A DNA stretch of 64,000 nt from Ruminococcus sp. AF41-9 (GCF_003477525.1 NZ_QUDO01000014.1:1-64000); one strand, 5' to 3'. Shown: positions 8,509-18,657, counted from the first letter of the stretch. The notes: generated by a model from the sequence alone, not told the origin. Numbers and translations: made by a program.

Positions 8509-9563
8509 ATGTCTGGGATTGTGATTGAGAAGGTCCGGAAGTCTTTTGACACGAAAGATGGCGTGGTCGAGGCTTTGAAGGACGTGAACCTGAATATCGA
8601 TTCCGGTGATATATATGGGATTATCGGTATGTCGGGGGCAGGTAAGAGTACATTAGTACGATGTATGAATTTTCTGGAGGTTCCCACAGAGGGCCAGGTT
8701 CTGATAGATGGGAAGGCTCTTGGAGATTTGACAGAGAAGGAATTGAGGAAACAGAGGGAAGAGATTGGTATGATCTTCCAGCATTTCAATCTGCTGATGC
8801 AGAAGTCAGTGATTGATAATGTCTGTTTTCCTCTTTATATAAAAGGAAAGAAGAAGGCAGAGGCCAGAAAGAGGGCAGCAGAGCTGTTAGAGATCGTTGG
8901 TCTGGGGGACAGGCAGAACGCTTATCCTGCACAGCTCTCCGGTGGACAGAAGCAGAGGGTTGCCATTGCAAGAGCACTTGCATCGGATCCGAAGATCTTA
9001 CTTTGCGATGAGGCTACCAGTGCACTGGATCCGCAGACTACTTCTTCCATTCTGGAATTGCTGAAAAAGATTAATAAGCAGTTTGGAATCACCATAGTGA
9101 TCATTACTCATCAGATGTCGGTTGTGCGTGAAATCTGTACACATGTGGCGATCATGTATGAGGGTGAAGTGGTTGAGAAAGGACTGGTTGCAGATATTTT
9201 TGCAAATCCTCAGTCAGAGGTTGCCAAAGAACTGATCCGAAAGGATACAGGCTCCGATATCGACGCAGACAGCAGACAGGATGCCGGCAGGGAAAAAGGA
9301 CAGGCAGAGATTAAAAGCGGTGAGAAAATACGAATCGTATTTTCAGAGAATTCAGCTTTTGAGCCTGTAATTGCAAATTTGATCCTTACCTTTGGAGAAC
9401 CGGTAAATATCCTGAAGGCAGATACCAAGAATGTGGGTGGTGTAGCAAGGGAGAGATGATACTGGAGTTTATGGAGGGCAGTACCAGAACAGAAATGATG
9501 AAACAGTATCTGAAAGAAAAAGGTTTAGCAATCGGGGAGGTGACAGGATATGTGGGATCATGA
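8509..9563 (+). CDS. metN: Methionine ABC transporter ATP-binding protein MetN, broken by one missing base
   Basis: Start at 8509 (MSGIVIEKV) follows GAGAGAGGG. The ATPase domain is intact: Walker A GMSGAGKST, Q-loop QHFNLL, signature LSGGQKQR, Walker B ILLCDEATSALD, H-loop ITHQ. A C-terminal NIL (methionine-sensing) domain begins near residue 275. The frame stops at 9459, but the next frame continues the NIL domain (ILEFMEGSTRTEMMKQYLKE) to a stop at 9563, overlapping metI by 14 bp. Restoring one base in the G run at 9449-9451 gives 351 residues, the normal MetN length. With MetI and MetQ it imports methionine; MetN hydrolyses ATP at the inner face of the membrane. I treat the break as probable sequence error. 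Confidence 0.9.
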
Positions 9564-10209
9564 GACAATAATGATGATTGTCCAGGGTGTGGGAGAAACA
9601 CTTTACATGACAGTTCTTTCCACAGTTCTGGGATACCTGTTCGGACTTCCCATGGGAGTGCTGCTGGCAGTGTCTGATAAAGAGGGACTGAAGCCAAATG
9701 CAGTGTTGTATAAGATACTGGATGCCATTGCAAATATAGTGAGAAGTATTCCGTTTCTGATCTTACTAATCCTGCTCATTCCTTTTACCAGAGCAGTGGT
9801 GGGAAAGAGTTACGGATCTACAGCAACTGTAGTGCCGCTGGTTGTGGCAGCGATTCCTTTTATTGCACGAATGGTAGAATCTTCTATTAAAGAAGTAGAT
9901 GCAGGTGTAATCGAGGCAGCCAGAGCCATGGGTACAAGCAACATGAGAATTATCGTGAAAGTGCTTCTGGTAGAAGCCAGAACATCACTGATCACGGGAG
10001 CGACCATTGCAATCGGAACCATCCTTGGTTATTCTGCGATGTCCGGTGCAGTTGGAGGCGGTGGACTTGGTGATATCGCCATTCGTTACGGATATTACAG
10101 ATATCAGTCAGATATCATGATCGTAACAGTTATCCTGCTGGTTATTCTGGTACAGATTTTCCAGTCAGTGGGAATGCTGATCGCAAATAAGATCGACAGA
10201 AGAAAGTAA
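9550..10209 (+). CDS. metI: Methionine ABC transporter permease MetI
   Basis: A 219-residue membrane protein with about five hydrophobic segments and the permease EAA loop (EAARAMGTSNMRIIVKVLLV, near residues 119-138), which docks onto the ATPase. Length and sequence fit MetI. The start overlaps the restored end of metN, and metQ follows after 107 bp, so the three genes form the classical metNIQ operon. Confidence 0.93.
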   Translation: MWDHETIMMIVQGVGETLYMTVLSTVLGYLFGLPMGVLLAVSDKEGLKPNAVLYKILDAIANIVRSIPFLILLILLIPFTRAVVGKSYGSTATVVPLVVAAIPFIARMVESSIKEVDAGVIEAARAMGTSNMRIIVKVLLVEARTSLITGATIAIGTILGYSAMSGAVGGGGLGDIAIRYGYYRYQSDIMIVTVILLVILVQIFQSVGMLIANKIDRRK

Positions 10210-10316
10210 GTACAAATAAAAAATATTCCGCGGGGAGGAAATGAAGAATTTCCGGGCGGATAAAAATAAAAGAAAAAAGTTAAAACAGAATTATAAAATT
10301 CAGGAGGACGATTATT

Positions 10317-11147
10317 ATGAAAAAATTAGTGGCAGCAGTTTTAACAGGAGTATTAGTAGCAGGAACATTAAGCACAGGCGTTTATGCAAAAGACGATGAC
10401 AAAACCATCACAGTTGCAGCATCCGCAACACCTCATGCAGAAATCCTTGATGAAGCAAAAACACTTCTTGAGAAAGAAGGATATGACCTTGAAGTTACAG
10501 TATTTGATGACTATGTAAGACCAAACGAGGTTGTAGAGAGTGGCGAATTTGATGCAAACTACTTCCAGCACATCCCATATCTGGATCAGTTCAATGAAGA
10601 AAAAGGTACACACCTTGTAAATGCTGGCGGTATCCACTATGAGCCATTCGGAATCTACCCTGGAACAAAAGACAGCCTGGATGATCTGGCAGACGGAGAT
10701 TCCATCGCAGTACCAAATGATACCACAAACGAAGCAAGAGCACTTCTTCTTCTCCAGGACAACGGAATCATCACACTGAAAGACGATGCCGGATTAAATG
10801 CAACCGTTAAGGATATCGAAGAAAATCCTCACAATGTAGAGATCGTAGAGCTGGAAGCAGCACAGGTAGCACGAGTTACAGGTGAGACAGCTTACGTGGT
10901 ATTAAACGGAAACTACGCTCTGGAAGCTGGATTCTCAGTAGGAAAAGACGCACTTGCATATGAGAAATCTGATTCTGAAGCAGCAAAAACATATGTAAAC
11001 GTAATCGCAGTAAAAGAAGGCAACGAAGACAGCGAAAAGATCCAGGCACTTGTAGATGTACTGAAATCTGATGAGATCAAAGACTTTATCAACGAGAAAT
11101 ATGACGGTGCCGTAATTCCTTTCGATGACAGCACAGATGCTGAATAA
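10317..11147 (+). CDS. metQ: Methionine-binding protein MetQ/NlpA family, without a lipobox cysteine
   Basis: The 276-residue protein has a signal peptide (MKKLVAAVLTGVLVAGTLST) and a NlpA/MetQ-type binding domain beginning ITVAASATPHAEIL, with 'FDANYFQHIPYLDQF' and 'DSIAVPNDTTNEARALLLLQ' typical of the family. It should capture methionine outside the membrane for MetNI. Most Gram-positive homologues are lipoproteins with an L-x-G-C lipobox. Here the signal region ends in GVYA-K, a signal peptidase I-like site, and there is no cysteine, so the protein should be released or held only by binding MetI. A strong site (AGGAGG) precedes the start. Confidence 0.92.
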   Translation: MKKLVAAVLTGVLVAGTLSTGVYAKDDDKTITVAASATPHAEILDEAKTLLEKEGYDLEVTVFDDYVRPNEVVESGEFDANYFQHIPYLDQFNEEKGTHLVNAGGIHYEPFGIYPGTKDSLDDLADGDSIAVPNDTTNEARALLLLQDNGIITLKDDAGLNATVKDIEENPHNVEIVELEAAQVARVTGETAYVVLNGNYALEAGFSVGKDALAYEKSDSEAAKTYVNVIAVKEGNEDSEKIQALVDVLKSDEIKDFINEKYDGAVIPFDDSTDAE

Positions 11148-11180
11148 TTAACAAAAAAACAGATTACAGAGAATCAGAGA

Positions 11181-11216
11181 TTCCCTTTCCGGTAAGAACT
11201 GGAGAGGGAATTTTTT
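11181..11216 (+). terminator. Terminator of metNIQ
   Basis: Stem TTCCCTTTCC with GGAGAGGGAA around a 10-nt loop, followed directly by TTTTTT, 34 nt past the metQ stop. Confidence 0.85.
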
Positions 11217-11315
11217 GCAGAAATTGAGAAAAAACAGATAGGTTTTTGATATGCTTTCTGTTAAAATTAAAGTATGGTAAAGGTTTTCCACTCATGATAA
11301 ACGAAAGGAAAATTT

Positions 11316-13379
11316 ATGAAAAAGGAACAGATATCAGATAATCATATTTCTAAGAAAACAAAGTATTTCCTGCCGGCAGAAATGCAGAATTGCTGGACCG
11401 TAGATGAATTCCTTAAAGAAGGAGAAGATTCATGTACAGTTCTGGTAAAGGAAACGGCGACAGGCATCTTTTGTGTCCTGAAATGGGGCAGAAAGATTCA
11501 GGCAGAAATGCTGCAGAATGAAATGGAAATACTTCAGAAACTGACAGAAATGGGCCTGACCGGAATCCCAAAAGCCTACAGAATCTTTGAAGAAAATGGC
11601 GGGGTCTATTTTCTACGGGAATACATAGAAGGAACACCGTTATCTCAGATGGTTATGCAGAAAGGTGGGATACAGGAAAGAGAACTTTGTAAAATCAGCC
11701 TGAAAATCTGTCAGGCAGTGGAAAACTTTCAGAAGTTAGAAGATCCGATGATACATCGTGACATCAAACCGGAAAATATTGTAGTTACACCTACCGGAGA
11801 AACTGTATTTATTGATTTTGGAACCATGCGCAGTTATAAAAAAGACAGTCAGAGAGATACTTTCGTAGTAGGCACCAGAGGAACTGCGGCTCCGGAACAA
11901 TATGGCTACAGACAGACGGATCAACGCACAGATGTATATGCCATCGGACAGACAATGCTGTATATGGTTACGGAAAGCTATGAACTGGATCAGCTTTCTG
12001 AATGTAAGATAAGCAGAAAACTGAAAAAAATAATAGAAAAAGCCTGCTCGTTTGAGCCTGACAAAAGATATGCCGATGCAGCAGAACTGAGAAAGGCAAT
12101 TGAAAAATGTCAGGAGGATAACAGAAAAGTGGTTCATAAAAAGGCAGGCGCAGCCGCCGGACTGATAACAGTCGCTGGCATCCTGGCGGTTTTTCTCTCA
12201 AACACAGGAATACTGACTGATATAACATCTCCAAAAAGTCAGGTATTGGCAGAGAGTATGGATACAGAATCACCTCAGAATACAGATGTAGTGCCGGATG
12301 TAGAAAATGAACCAGATACAAAAAATGAACCGGATGTAACCAATAAACCGGTTACAGCAAATGAGCAAGATGTAGAACAGACAGAACCGGTAACATTTAA
12401 AGAAGAAATGATCGAGACAGCAGTCCGCAGGGAACTGAACCTTTCGGAAGACGATACAATAACTACAGAAATGCTGGAAAATGTAAAACAGATCCGCATT
12501 GTAGGAAAAGAAATCCTCGATGAGGGAGATAACTTCTGGGGAATAGGAAACCGCGTGGAAGGGAAAGATTCTGATTTTGGCTCTGCCAGAGGAAACATTA
12601 CTGACCTCACAGACCTTACCATGATGAAAAATCTTGAAACTCTTGCACTCTGCAATCAGGAAATAGAGGATATTTCTGCATTGGAAAATCTGCCGTTGAA
12701 AGAACTTTACCTGAATAAGAATAAGATTACAGACTTTTCCGTGCTGACCGGTTTAACAAACCTGGATCTTCTCTGCATTCTGGAAAATCCGGCAGAAGAT
12801 CTGTCTGTGCTGAAAGAATGCAGCAGCATTACCCGGTTAAATATAGAAAGCATGAAGCTGGCAGATATAGATTTTCTGGGACAGATGAACCTGAATATTC
12901 TGTATATGAACAATGCTGAAATAAAAGACGGAAATATGAAACCGCTTCTGGAGATAAACAATTTACAGGAACTTTGTATCGGAGATGTGCCGGAAGAAAT
13001 GGCAGAAGTTCTTGCTCAGATGAGTGAGCTGAAAGGTCTGATCATGTGGGGTGGAAATACAGTACTGAAAAATCTGGAACCCTTAAAGGGGATGGAAAGT
13101 CTGGAATTTCTGGCAGTCGGTTCTCCGGTCTCATCACTGGAAGGGATTGAGAATTTTCCGAATCTGTATGCACTGTCAATCGGTTTCAGCTTTATTACGG
13201 ATCTGACCCCGGTTTTTGAAGCAGAACAACTGCACTATATTGATATTTCCAATGCAGCCATTGACAGCTACGAGCCGTTACTGGAACATCCGACACTGGT
13301 TCAGGTACAATGTACAGAAGAGCAGAAAAAAGAAATTCTGGAACTGAAATCCTCACCGGATTTTGAGATTCTGGCATAA
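11316..13379 (+). CDS. Membrane Ser/Thr protein kinase with extracellular leucine-rich repeats
   Basis: 687 residues. The N-terminal half is a eukaryotic-type kinase: VLK lysine region near residue 55, catalytic HRDIKPEN at about 147-154, DFG at about 167-169 and APEQYGY after the activation loop. The glycine loop is weak. A hydrophobic segment at about 277-297 crosses the membrane. It is followed by a Glu/Pro/Asn-rich linker with repeated 'EPD/KNEPDV' units and then internalin-like leucine-rich repeats (about 425-675: ITDLTDLTMMKNLETLAL, then ISALENLPLKELYL). The layout suggests an external sensor coupled to cytoplasmic phosphorylation. PASTA repeats, usual in PknB, are absent. The helix-turn-helix gene at 13565 and peptidase-like fragment at 13990 follow on the same strand. 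Confidence 0.88.
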   Translation: MKKEQISDNHISKKTKYFLPAEMQNCWTVDEFLKEGEDSCTVLVKETATGIFCVLKWGRKIQAEMLQNEMEILQKLTEMGLTGIPKAYRIFEENGGVYFLREYIEGTPLSQMVMQKGGIQERELCKISLKICQAVENFQKLEDPMIHRDIKPENIVVTPTGETVFIDFGTMRSYKKDSQRDTFVVGTRGTAAPEQYGYRQTDQRTDVYAIGQTMLYMVTESYELDQLSECKISRKLKKIIEKACSFEPDKRYADAAELRKAIEKCQEDNRKVVHKKAGAAAGLITVAGILAVFLSNTGILTDITSPKSQVLAESMDTESPQNTDVVPDVENEPDTKNEPDVTNKPVTANEQDVEQTEPVTFKEEMIETAVRRELNLSEDDTITTEMLENVKQIRIVGKEILDEGDNFWGIGNRVEGKDSDFGSARGNITDLTDLTMMKNLETLALCNQEIEDISALENLPLKELYLNKNKITDFSVLTGLTNLDLLCILENPAEDLSVLKECSSITRLNIESMKLADIDFLGQMNLNILYMNNAEIKDGNMKPLLEINNLQELCIGDVPEEMAEVLAQMSELKGLIMWGGNTVLKNLEPLKGMESLEFLAVGSPVSSLEGIENFPNLYALSIGFSFITDLTPVFEAEQLHYIDISNAAIDSYEPLLEHPTLVQVQCTEEQKKEILELKSSPDFEILA

Positions 13380-13450
13380 GAAAGCTTCAGTCAGTGAATG
13401 TCAGTAAGTCAACTAACAGAAAAAGAGACAAATTTGTCCCGTTCTAAAAT

Positions 13451-13494
13451 GGGCAGATATGGTACACTTACTAGTATCATATCTGCCTTTTTTT
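13451..13494 (+). terminator. Terminator after the kinase-LRR gene
   Basis: Stem GGCAGATATG with CATATCTGCC and a run of seven T. It separates the kinase gene from the small regulator gene. Confidence 0.88.
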
Positions 13495-13564
13495 ACCGAA
13501 AAAATAGGAAACAGTTTTTCAGATGAAAAGGAGAGCTATGAACAGGAAAGAGGTGTGAGAAGAA

Positions 13565-13972
13565 ATGAAAGAAACAGATGAAATCATGGGAATGATAAAA
13601 GAAGAGGGTGCCGCATATTTTGCAAGAGAACGAGGAAACAAGGTAGAGGTCGGACTCTATCTTGAGCATTTGATCGAAGAGCGTGGAATGAAAAAGAAAG
13701 ACATTGTGCGAAAACTGAATCTGGAAGAATCCTATGCACGAAAGCTGTTTGGCGGTCAGCGAATCCCTACAAGGAAAATACTGCTGCAGTGTGCGTTTCT
13801 CCTTTCTCTTGATCTGTCGGATACACAGCGGCTTCTGGATATCGGCCAGAAGCCCAGACTTTATCCGCGTGTACGCTATGACGCGGCGATCATTTACGGA
13901 CTGGAAGAAAAAATGACATTGGAACAAATGAACAGTTTTCTGGATGAAATTGGTGAAGAGGTATTACTGTAA
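13565..13972 (+). CDS. Small helix-turn-helix (XRE-like) protein
   Basis: 135 residues. Residues ~30-75 (LYLEHLIEERGMKKKDIVRK, then ESYARKLFGGQRIPTRKILL) have the spacing of an XRE-type helix-turn-helix with its 'S..Y..kl..G.r.P' recognition segment, and the remainder is helical with no known domain. I infer a DNA-binding or adaptor role. It follows a kinase gene and precedes a peptidase-like fragment with 17 nt between, so it may belong to one signalling locus. No partner operator sequence could be identified. Confidence 0.6.
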   Translation: MKETDEIMGMIKEEGAAYFARERGNKVEVGLYLEHLIEERGMKKKDIVRKLNLEESYARKLFGGQRIPTRKILLQCAFLLSLDLSDTQRLLDIGQKPRLYPRVRYDAAIIYGLEEKMTLEQMNSFLDEIGEEVLL

Positions 13973-13989
13973 ACGGAGAGGGAATATGA

Positions 13990-14214
13990 TTGCAGACAAG
14001 AGGAAAAGTAAGAATATTCCGCCAGAATGATACCATGGAAACATGTCTTTGCTGTTGTGTTTGGATGGTTCTTGATTATTACCGTAGACTGCCGGAAGGA
14101 GCAAAATATCCAACGAAAGATATGGAAAACAGACTTTACCGAATGTTGGGATATCATTCTATTTCTGACAGCAACTGTTTCCCGAGAAGGTTTTTCTTTC
14201 TTATGATATGGTGA
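13990..14214 (+). pseudogene. Truncated papain-like/C39-type cysteine peptidase fragment
   Basis: A 74-residue frame opening at TTG 13990. 'RQNDTMETCLCCCVWMVLDY' resembles the segment around the active-site cysteine of C39-like peptidases (Q...C..a...M.L.YY). The protein ends after 'MLGYHSISDS', far short of the roughly 200 residues of the family, with no His or Asp partner, so it is likely a remnant. An overlapping ATG at 13986 opens only a 14-codon frame. The alternative is a frame error in a longer gene, but no continuation is visible in the other frames. Confidence 0.4.
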
Positions 14215-14225
14215 GAAAAATATAG

Positions 14226-14285
14226 GTTATTGCTCATTGGTAATATTCCGCGAATCATGTTACAGGACACAGAGTGAACAATATA
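14226..14285 (+). repeat. Degraded copy of the 60-bp inverted-repeat element
   Basis: TTATTGCTCATTGGTAATAT, CCGCGAA, TGTTAC and ACACAGAGTGAACA align in order with the 60-bp copy at 54661-54720, with about a quarter of positions changed. The rest of 14215-14538 is AT-rich and holds nothing else I can support except the ribosome site (AAAGGAGGG) of the next gene. Confidence 0.5.
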
Positions 14286-14538
14286 CATACAGGAGTATTA
14301 TAACCAAAATAAACTGAAAACAATTGATAAAATAAATATTATACAGTACAATTCTATGTATATATTTGAAATGACTAAAAATGAATAATTTAAAAGATAT
14401 CCCAATCAGGGATTCTGATATAGTTGTTGTGAAGAAATCAGATGCTATTGTTTAATTCAGAACAGAAGGATTACAATGCAGAGAATTTACAACAATCTTT
14501 TTCATTATTAAATTTCATATTATAAAAGGAGGGTTTGT

Positions 14539-17500
14539 ATGAAGAAAAAACAAATCGCGGTATTACTGGCAGCACTGTTAAGTGTATCACCGGCAGCAGA
14601 GGGCGTGGCTGTTATGGGAGCAGATTTCTCAGCCGGAGAAGGTACATCAGAAGCTGTGGAAGTGCAGATGGAAAAAGAAGAATCAACAGAAGATGCAGTA
14701 CCTGAGACAGAAGTGGTCATGGGAACAGGCGAAGCAGAAGTCGCAGACACAGAAGAAGTCTGGACATCAGGAGAGGAAGAAGTTTCTGAGTTTGAGACTG
14801 GGGAAGAAGAACAGCAGGAGGTGTTTGCAGAAGAATCAGATGTAAAGACAGAACCGGCAACCGCAGCACAAGGAACGGGAACCTATGAGGTTGCTTTTAT
14901 CAATGAGGGACAGTTTAACACCTGTCTGCGCACAGATGAAGACAGACCGGATGTGGAAATGCAGACAATGGAGAAAACAACTCTCACGGAAGCATTGAAG
15001 AACATGGAAGGAGACAATACCGGATACTGTCTGGTTGTGCCACATGACCTGGAAGGTGAAGAGGATATAGTGGTTCCTGAGGGAATGAATGTATTTGTAG
15101 GCTATGGCGACGGAGATGTAAAAATCAGAAGCATTACTCCAAATGGAAATATTACATTCTGGGGTGTCGGAAATGACAAAGAATCCATAGAAATCAAAGA
15201 AGGAAAAGGTACGGTCACATTCAAACAGCTTCATATGAATGGAGAAATCAAAGGAACAGGATCTGATGATACAGTAATCTTTTGCGATGATGCAATGATT
15301 GGCGGTATTTCCGGAATAGAGAACGTACACTTTGACTGCTGGAATCTGAATATTAAAGGGAAATCAGAGTTCTATAATCTTTATAATGATACCGATCATG
15401 ATGAACACAATACTCCTGTGTGGATTCAGATTGAAGGCTACAGCAAGGAAAAAGTGCCGGTATTCCACAAAGCATTCGACTGGGGATCAGGAATCTTTAA
15501 AAACGAAGAGGGCGATTCCTGGACTGGTAATTATTCATTAGGTATTTCTTATAAAAAATCTTTTGAGGGAGACGACTGGTCGGAGATGGAACTTTCATCC
15601 GGAAGTCAGGCAGTGACATTTGCTATGTCTCTGGAAGATGTTATTGGACTGGGTGACCGGTTATATGTTTCACAGGAGGGTTATGATTCCGAGCTGAGCC
15701 TGGATGGAAAAATATGGGATCGTAATGAGAATAAGCTGTACAGAATTTACAGATATCAGGATGCCGGTGGTCTTACTGCACAGGAAATCTTTGAGAATCA
15801 TGGAATGTGGGATTTTGAGTATCCGGATAATGCAGATTATTTCCTTGGAAGCATTTCAGATGTAAACCAGATGATGAAAGTGATGGAATCTGACCAGAAA
15901 AATCAGACAGCAGGCTATTATACCATTGATCTGCCTAAAAATGCATCTGTAGATATAATTGATATTCCATCTGGTGTTAAAGGTGTATCTTTCTGGGGAC
16001 CAAGTGACTATGATGAAAAAACAGATACCCATACACAGTATCCGGTAAAGAAGATTGGTTCCATCAAAACAAAAGAAGGACAGACAGTGAAACTGGCTCA
16101 TACAATTGTAAACAGCGGATTATCTGTCAGTGGAGATGGAATTGTACAGATTCAGGATTCTGTCATTCAGGGAACTTTAAAAGGTATCGGCACAAACGAC
16201 ACAGTAGCATTTATTCAGGATTCACAGTTAGGCGGACTTTCCGGTGTGGAGAATGTACATTTCGGAAAACAGTGCGGAAGCCTGAATCTCAGAGGCGCGG
16301 CTGAATTCTATAATATTTATAATGATACCGGCAGTGAGGCAAATGAGCAGTTCCCGGTAGGAATTCAGATTGAGGGAAAAGATGCTTCCAGAACAGTGAC
16401 TTTCCATAAAACATTTGACTGGGGAATCGGAAATTTCAGTAATGAAGAAGGTGATCACTGGACTGCGCCATATACTCTGGCAATCAGATATTACAAGTCA
16501 TTTGATACCAATGGGGAAGAATGGGAAATGCTCAATCCGGGAACCGGATTCCAGAGCGTGAAATTTGATATGTCAGACAGCGATATTATTGATATGGTAA
16601 ACAGAGTAGCGGTTCATGCTCCGGAGATTGGTTACGATCTGGATATGGATGGAAAGACCTGGTGCAATGAGGGCAATGGTGCTGACATTGAGATTTGTCA
16701 GAGTACGGAAGGACAGTCTGCACAGGAACTCTTTGACGCATATGGAAAACGTGAATTTTCTGAAGAAGGTCTTTCATGGCTGACTGCGATGCCAAGTACC
16801 GGACAGGCTTCCAGATATCTGACTGCATATCAGAAAAAGAATAATGCAGAAGGCTATTATATCGTACATATTGGTCAGAATGCAGAAGTTACTGGTACAC
16901 TTACCGTACCGGATGGCGTAAATGCAGTGAAGTATGCAGGGCCTACACAGTATAATGAAAAAACAGACACAAACAGATGGCTTCCGATTAAAATTTCTTC
17001 TGTCAATGTTCCGGCAGGTAAGAAAGTGGTTCTGATGGATATGCTTGTAAAAACAGATAATCTCACAATTACAGGAGAAGGAACCGCGGAGCTTCTGGAT
17101 ACAAGACTGAATACAAATGTAACTGCAAATACACTGGAAATCACAAAAGCAGCGGTTAAAAACTTAAACTGCAAAAACCTGCTGATAGAAGAAGAGGGCA
17201 ATAAGCTGGTAGTTGCTGAATACCTGAACTTTGAGAAAGCATCTCTGAATCCGCATTGCGAGCTTTATGCAGAACCTGGATCTTATCTGAAATTGGGAGA
17301 GATTGACTGTACGAAATTTGATGAAAAAGATAATTTATATATATTCACAGGAAAAGATGGTTCCTTATTAGCAGATATTTATTTTGCAGGTGAATTGAAA
17401 CTGGGTACTTATATGCATACGCTTGGGGATGGAAGCGAGAGAGATCTGGAAAGAGGAATGAATCTGATTACCTGTGATGAGCGGAGAGCCAGAAAAGCCA

Positions 17501-18519
17501 ACGCCTGCTTTACAGAAAATTGTTTCTCTGAGACATACCACTACAATGAAGACGGAAAGAGCTGGTGGGGTGATTATCCGGTAGTTTATAAAAAAGAAGC
17601 TACCTGTCTGGCAACTATAGATAAAAAACTGGATGAAAAAGAAATACTGGAGCTGTTAGCAGTAGAAGTTGCATTATCAGAGAAAGAAGATTCAAGTGTT
17701 GTTTTATTCGTACCTGAAAAAGAGGATGGTGCGTGGGAAGATTATGCAGTTGACGGAGATAAGCGTCTGACAAATTATTGGCATAATGAAAATGACGAGT
17801 GGAAACAGATAAAGACGAAGGCATACTTCAAAACAGCAAATGCTCCTGCCACAAGCATTTCCTCCGCAAAAATCTCTGACATCAAGACTCAGATTTACGC
17901 AGGAAAAGCAGTTACACCATCTGTAACTGTAACCTTAAACGGCAAAAAACTTAAAGCCGGAACTGACTATACTGTTTCCTGCACAAATAACACAAAAGCC
18001 GGTGCTACCGCCACCGTAACTGTAGTTGGAAAAGGTAGCTATACCGGTACAGTGACACAGAACTTCAAGATTGCGGCAGTTCCTGCAAAAAGCAAAGTTT
18101 ATACAGTTGGAAACCTGAAATATAAAGTAACAAAATCCGCATACAAGAATGGAACCGTAAGTGTCTCTGCTCCGGCAAAGAAGACTCTGACAAGTGTTTC
18201 TGTTCCTGCAACTGTAAAGATCGGTGGTTATACATTCAATGTAACTGCAATCGGCGACAAGGCATTTAACGGCTGCACAAAGCTGAAAAAAGTAACAGTC
18301 GGATCAAAAGTGACCACTATCGGAAAACAGGCATTTAACGGCTGTAAAGTGCTGACCTCCATCACGATCAGTTCCAAAGTGCTGAAAACGGTGGGTTCTT
18401 CCGCATTAAAGGGAATCTCTGCAAAAGCAGTGATTAAAGTTCCGGCAGCGAAATTAACTGCATACCAGAAACTCCTGAAAGGCAAAGACCAGAAGGCTTC
18501 TGTAAAAATCAGAAAATAA
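14539..18519 (+). CDS. Large secreted BspA-like leucine-rich-repeat surface protein
   Basis: 1326 residues starting MKKKQIAVLLAALLSVSPAA, a signal peptide. An acidic Glu/Thr/Ser-rich stretch (~30-110) follows. The body has two long homologous modules (~110-410 and ~440-730) sharing 'GTGSDDTVIF/GIGTNDTVAF', 'GISGIENVHF/GLSGVENVHF' and 'FHKAFDWG/FHKTFDWG', with a third, partial module (~755-900). Near residue 1110 is a Ser/Thr-rich bacterial domain containing 'YAGKAVTPSVTVTLNGKKLK'. The end (~1230-1326) has two LRR_5/BspA repeats (AIGDKAFNGCTKLKKVTVGS and TIGKQAFNGCKVLTSITISS). No LPxTG motif or wall anchor is seen. Likely a cell-surface or released protein for adhesion or glycan contact; its ligand is unknown. 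Strong AGGAGG site before the start. Confidence 0.8.
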   Translation: MKKKQIAVLLAALLSVSPAAEGVAVMGADFSAGEGTSEAVEVQMEKEESTEDAVPETEVVMGTGEAEVADTEEVWTSGEEEVSEFETGEEEQQEVFAEESDVKTEPATAAQGTGTYEVAFINEGQFNTCLRTDEDRPDVEMQTMEKTTLTEALKNMEGDNTGYCLVVPHDLEGEEDIVVPEGMNVFVGYGDGDVKIRSITPNGNITFWGVGNDKESIEIKEGKGTVTFKQLHMNGEIKGTGSDDTVIFCDDAMIGGISGIENVHFDCWNLNIKGKSEFYNLYNDTDHDEHNTPVWIQIEGYSKEKVPVFHKAFDWGSGIFKNEEGDSWTGNYSLGISYKKSFEGDDWSEMELSSGSQAVTFAMSLEDVIGLGDRLYVSQEGYDSELSLDGKIWDRNENKLYRIYRYQDAGGLTAQEIFENHGMWDFEYPDNADYFLGSISDVNQMMKVMESDQKNQTAGYYTIDLPKNASVDIIDIPSGVKGVSFWGPSDYDEKTDTHTQYPVKKIGSIKTKEGQTVKLAHTIVNSGLSVSGDGIVQIQDSVIQGTLKGIGTNDTVAFIQDSQLGGLSGVENVHFGKQCGSLNLRGAAEFYNIYNDTGSEANEQFPVGIQIEGKDASRTVTFHKTFDWGIGNFSNEEGDHWTAPYTLAIRYYKSFDTNGEEWEMLNPGTGFQSVKFDMSDSDIIDMVNRVAVHAPEIGYDLDMDGKTWCNEGNGADIEICQSTEGQSAQELFDAYGKREFSEEGLSWLTAMPSTGQASRYLTAYQKKNNAEGYYIVHIGQNAEVTGTLTVPDGVNAVKYAGPTQYNEKTDTNRWLPIKISSVNVPAGKKVVLMDMLVKTDNLTITGEGTAELLDTRLNTNVTANTLEITKAAVKNLNCKNLLIEEEGNKLVVAEYLNFEKASLNPHCELYAEPGSYLKLGEIDCTKFDEKDNLYIFTGKDGSLLADIYFAGELKLGTYMHTLGDGSERDLERGMNLITCDERRARKANACFTENCFSETYHYNEDGKSWWGDYPVVYKKEATCLATIDKKLDEKEILELLAVEVALSEKEDSSVVLFVPEKEDGAWEDYAVDGDKRLTNYWHNENDEWKQIKTKAYFKTANAPATSISSAKISDIKTQIYAGKAVTPSVTVTLNGKKLKAGTDYTVSCTNNTKAGATATVTVVGKGSYTGTVTQNFKIAAVPAKSKVYTVGNLKYKVTKSAYKNGTVSVSAPAKKTLTSVSVPATVKIGGYTFNVTAIGDKAFNGCTKLKKVTVGSKVTTIGKQAFNGCKVLTSITISSKVLKTVGSSALKGISAKAVIKVPAAKLTAYQKLLKGKDQKASVKIRK

Positions 18520-18657
18520 GAGTTTCAGAAAAATAAAAAGGAGATTTTCTGAATGCCGGGAAATAGCAATAACAGTAATCATGCAGTAACAAAAGAAAAG
18601 CAATAACAATGTAACAAAAGCAGTTCCCTGAAAAATAAAAATAAAGCAAATAAAAAG

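Noticed and set aside
14539..18519. LPxTG wall anchor on the BspA-like protein
   Set aside because: The C-terminus is an LRR repeat with a basic end; no sorting motif or hydrophobic tail is present.
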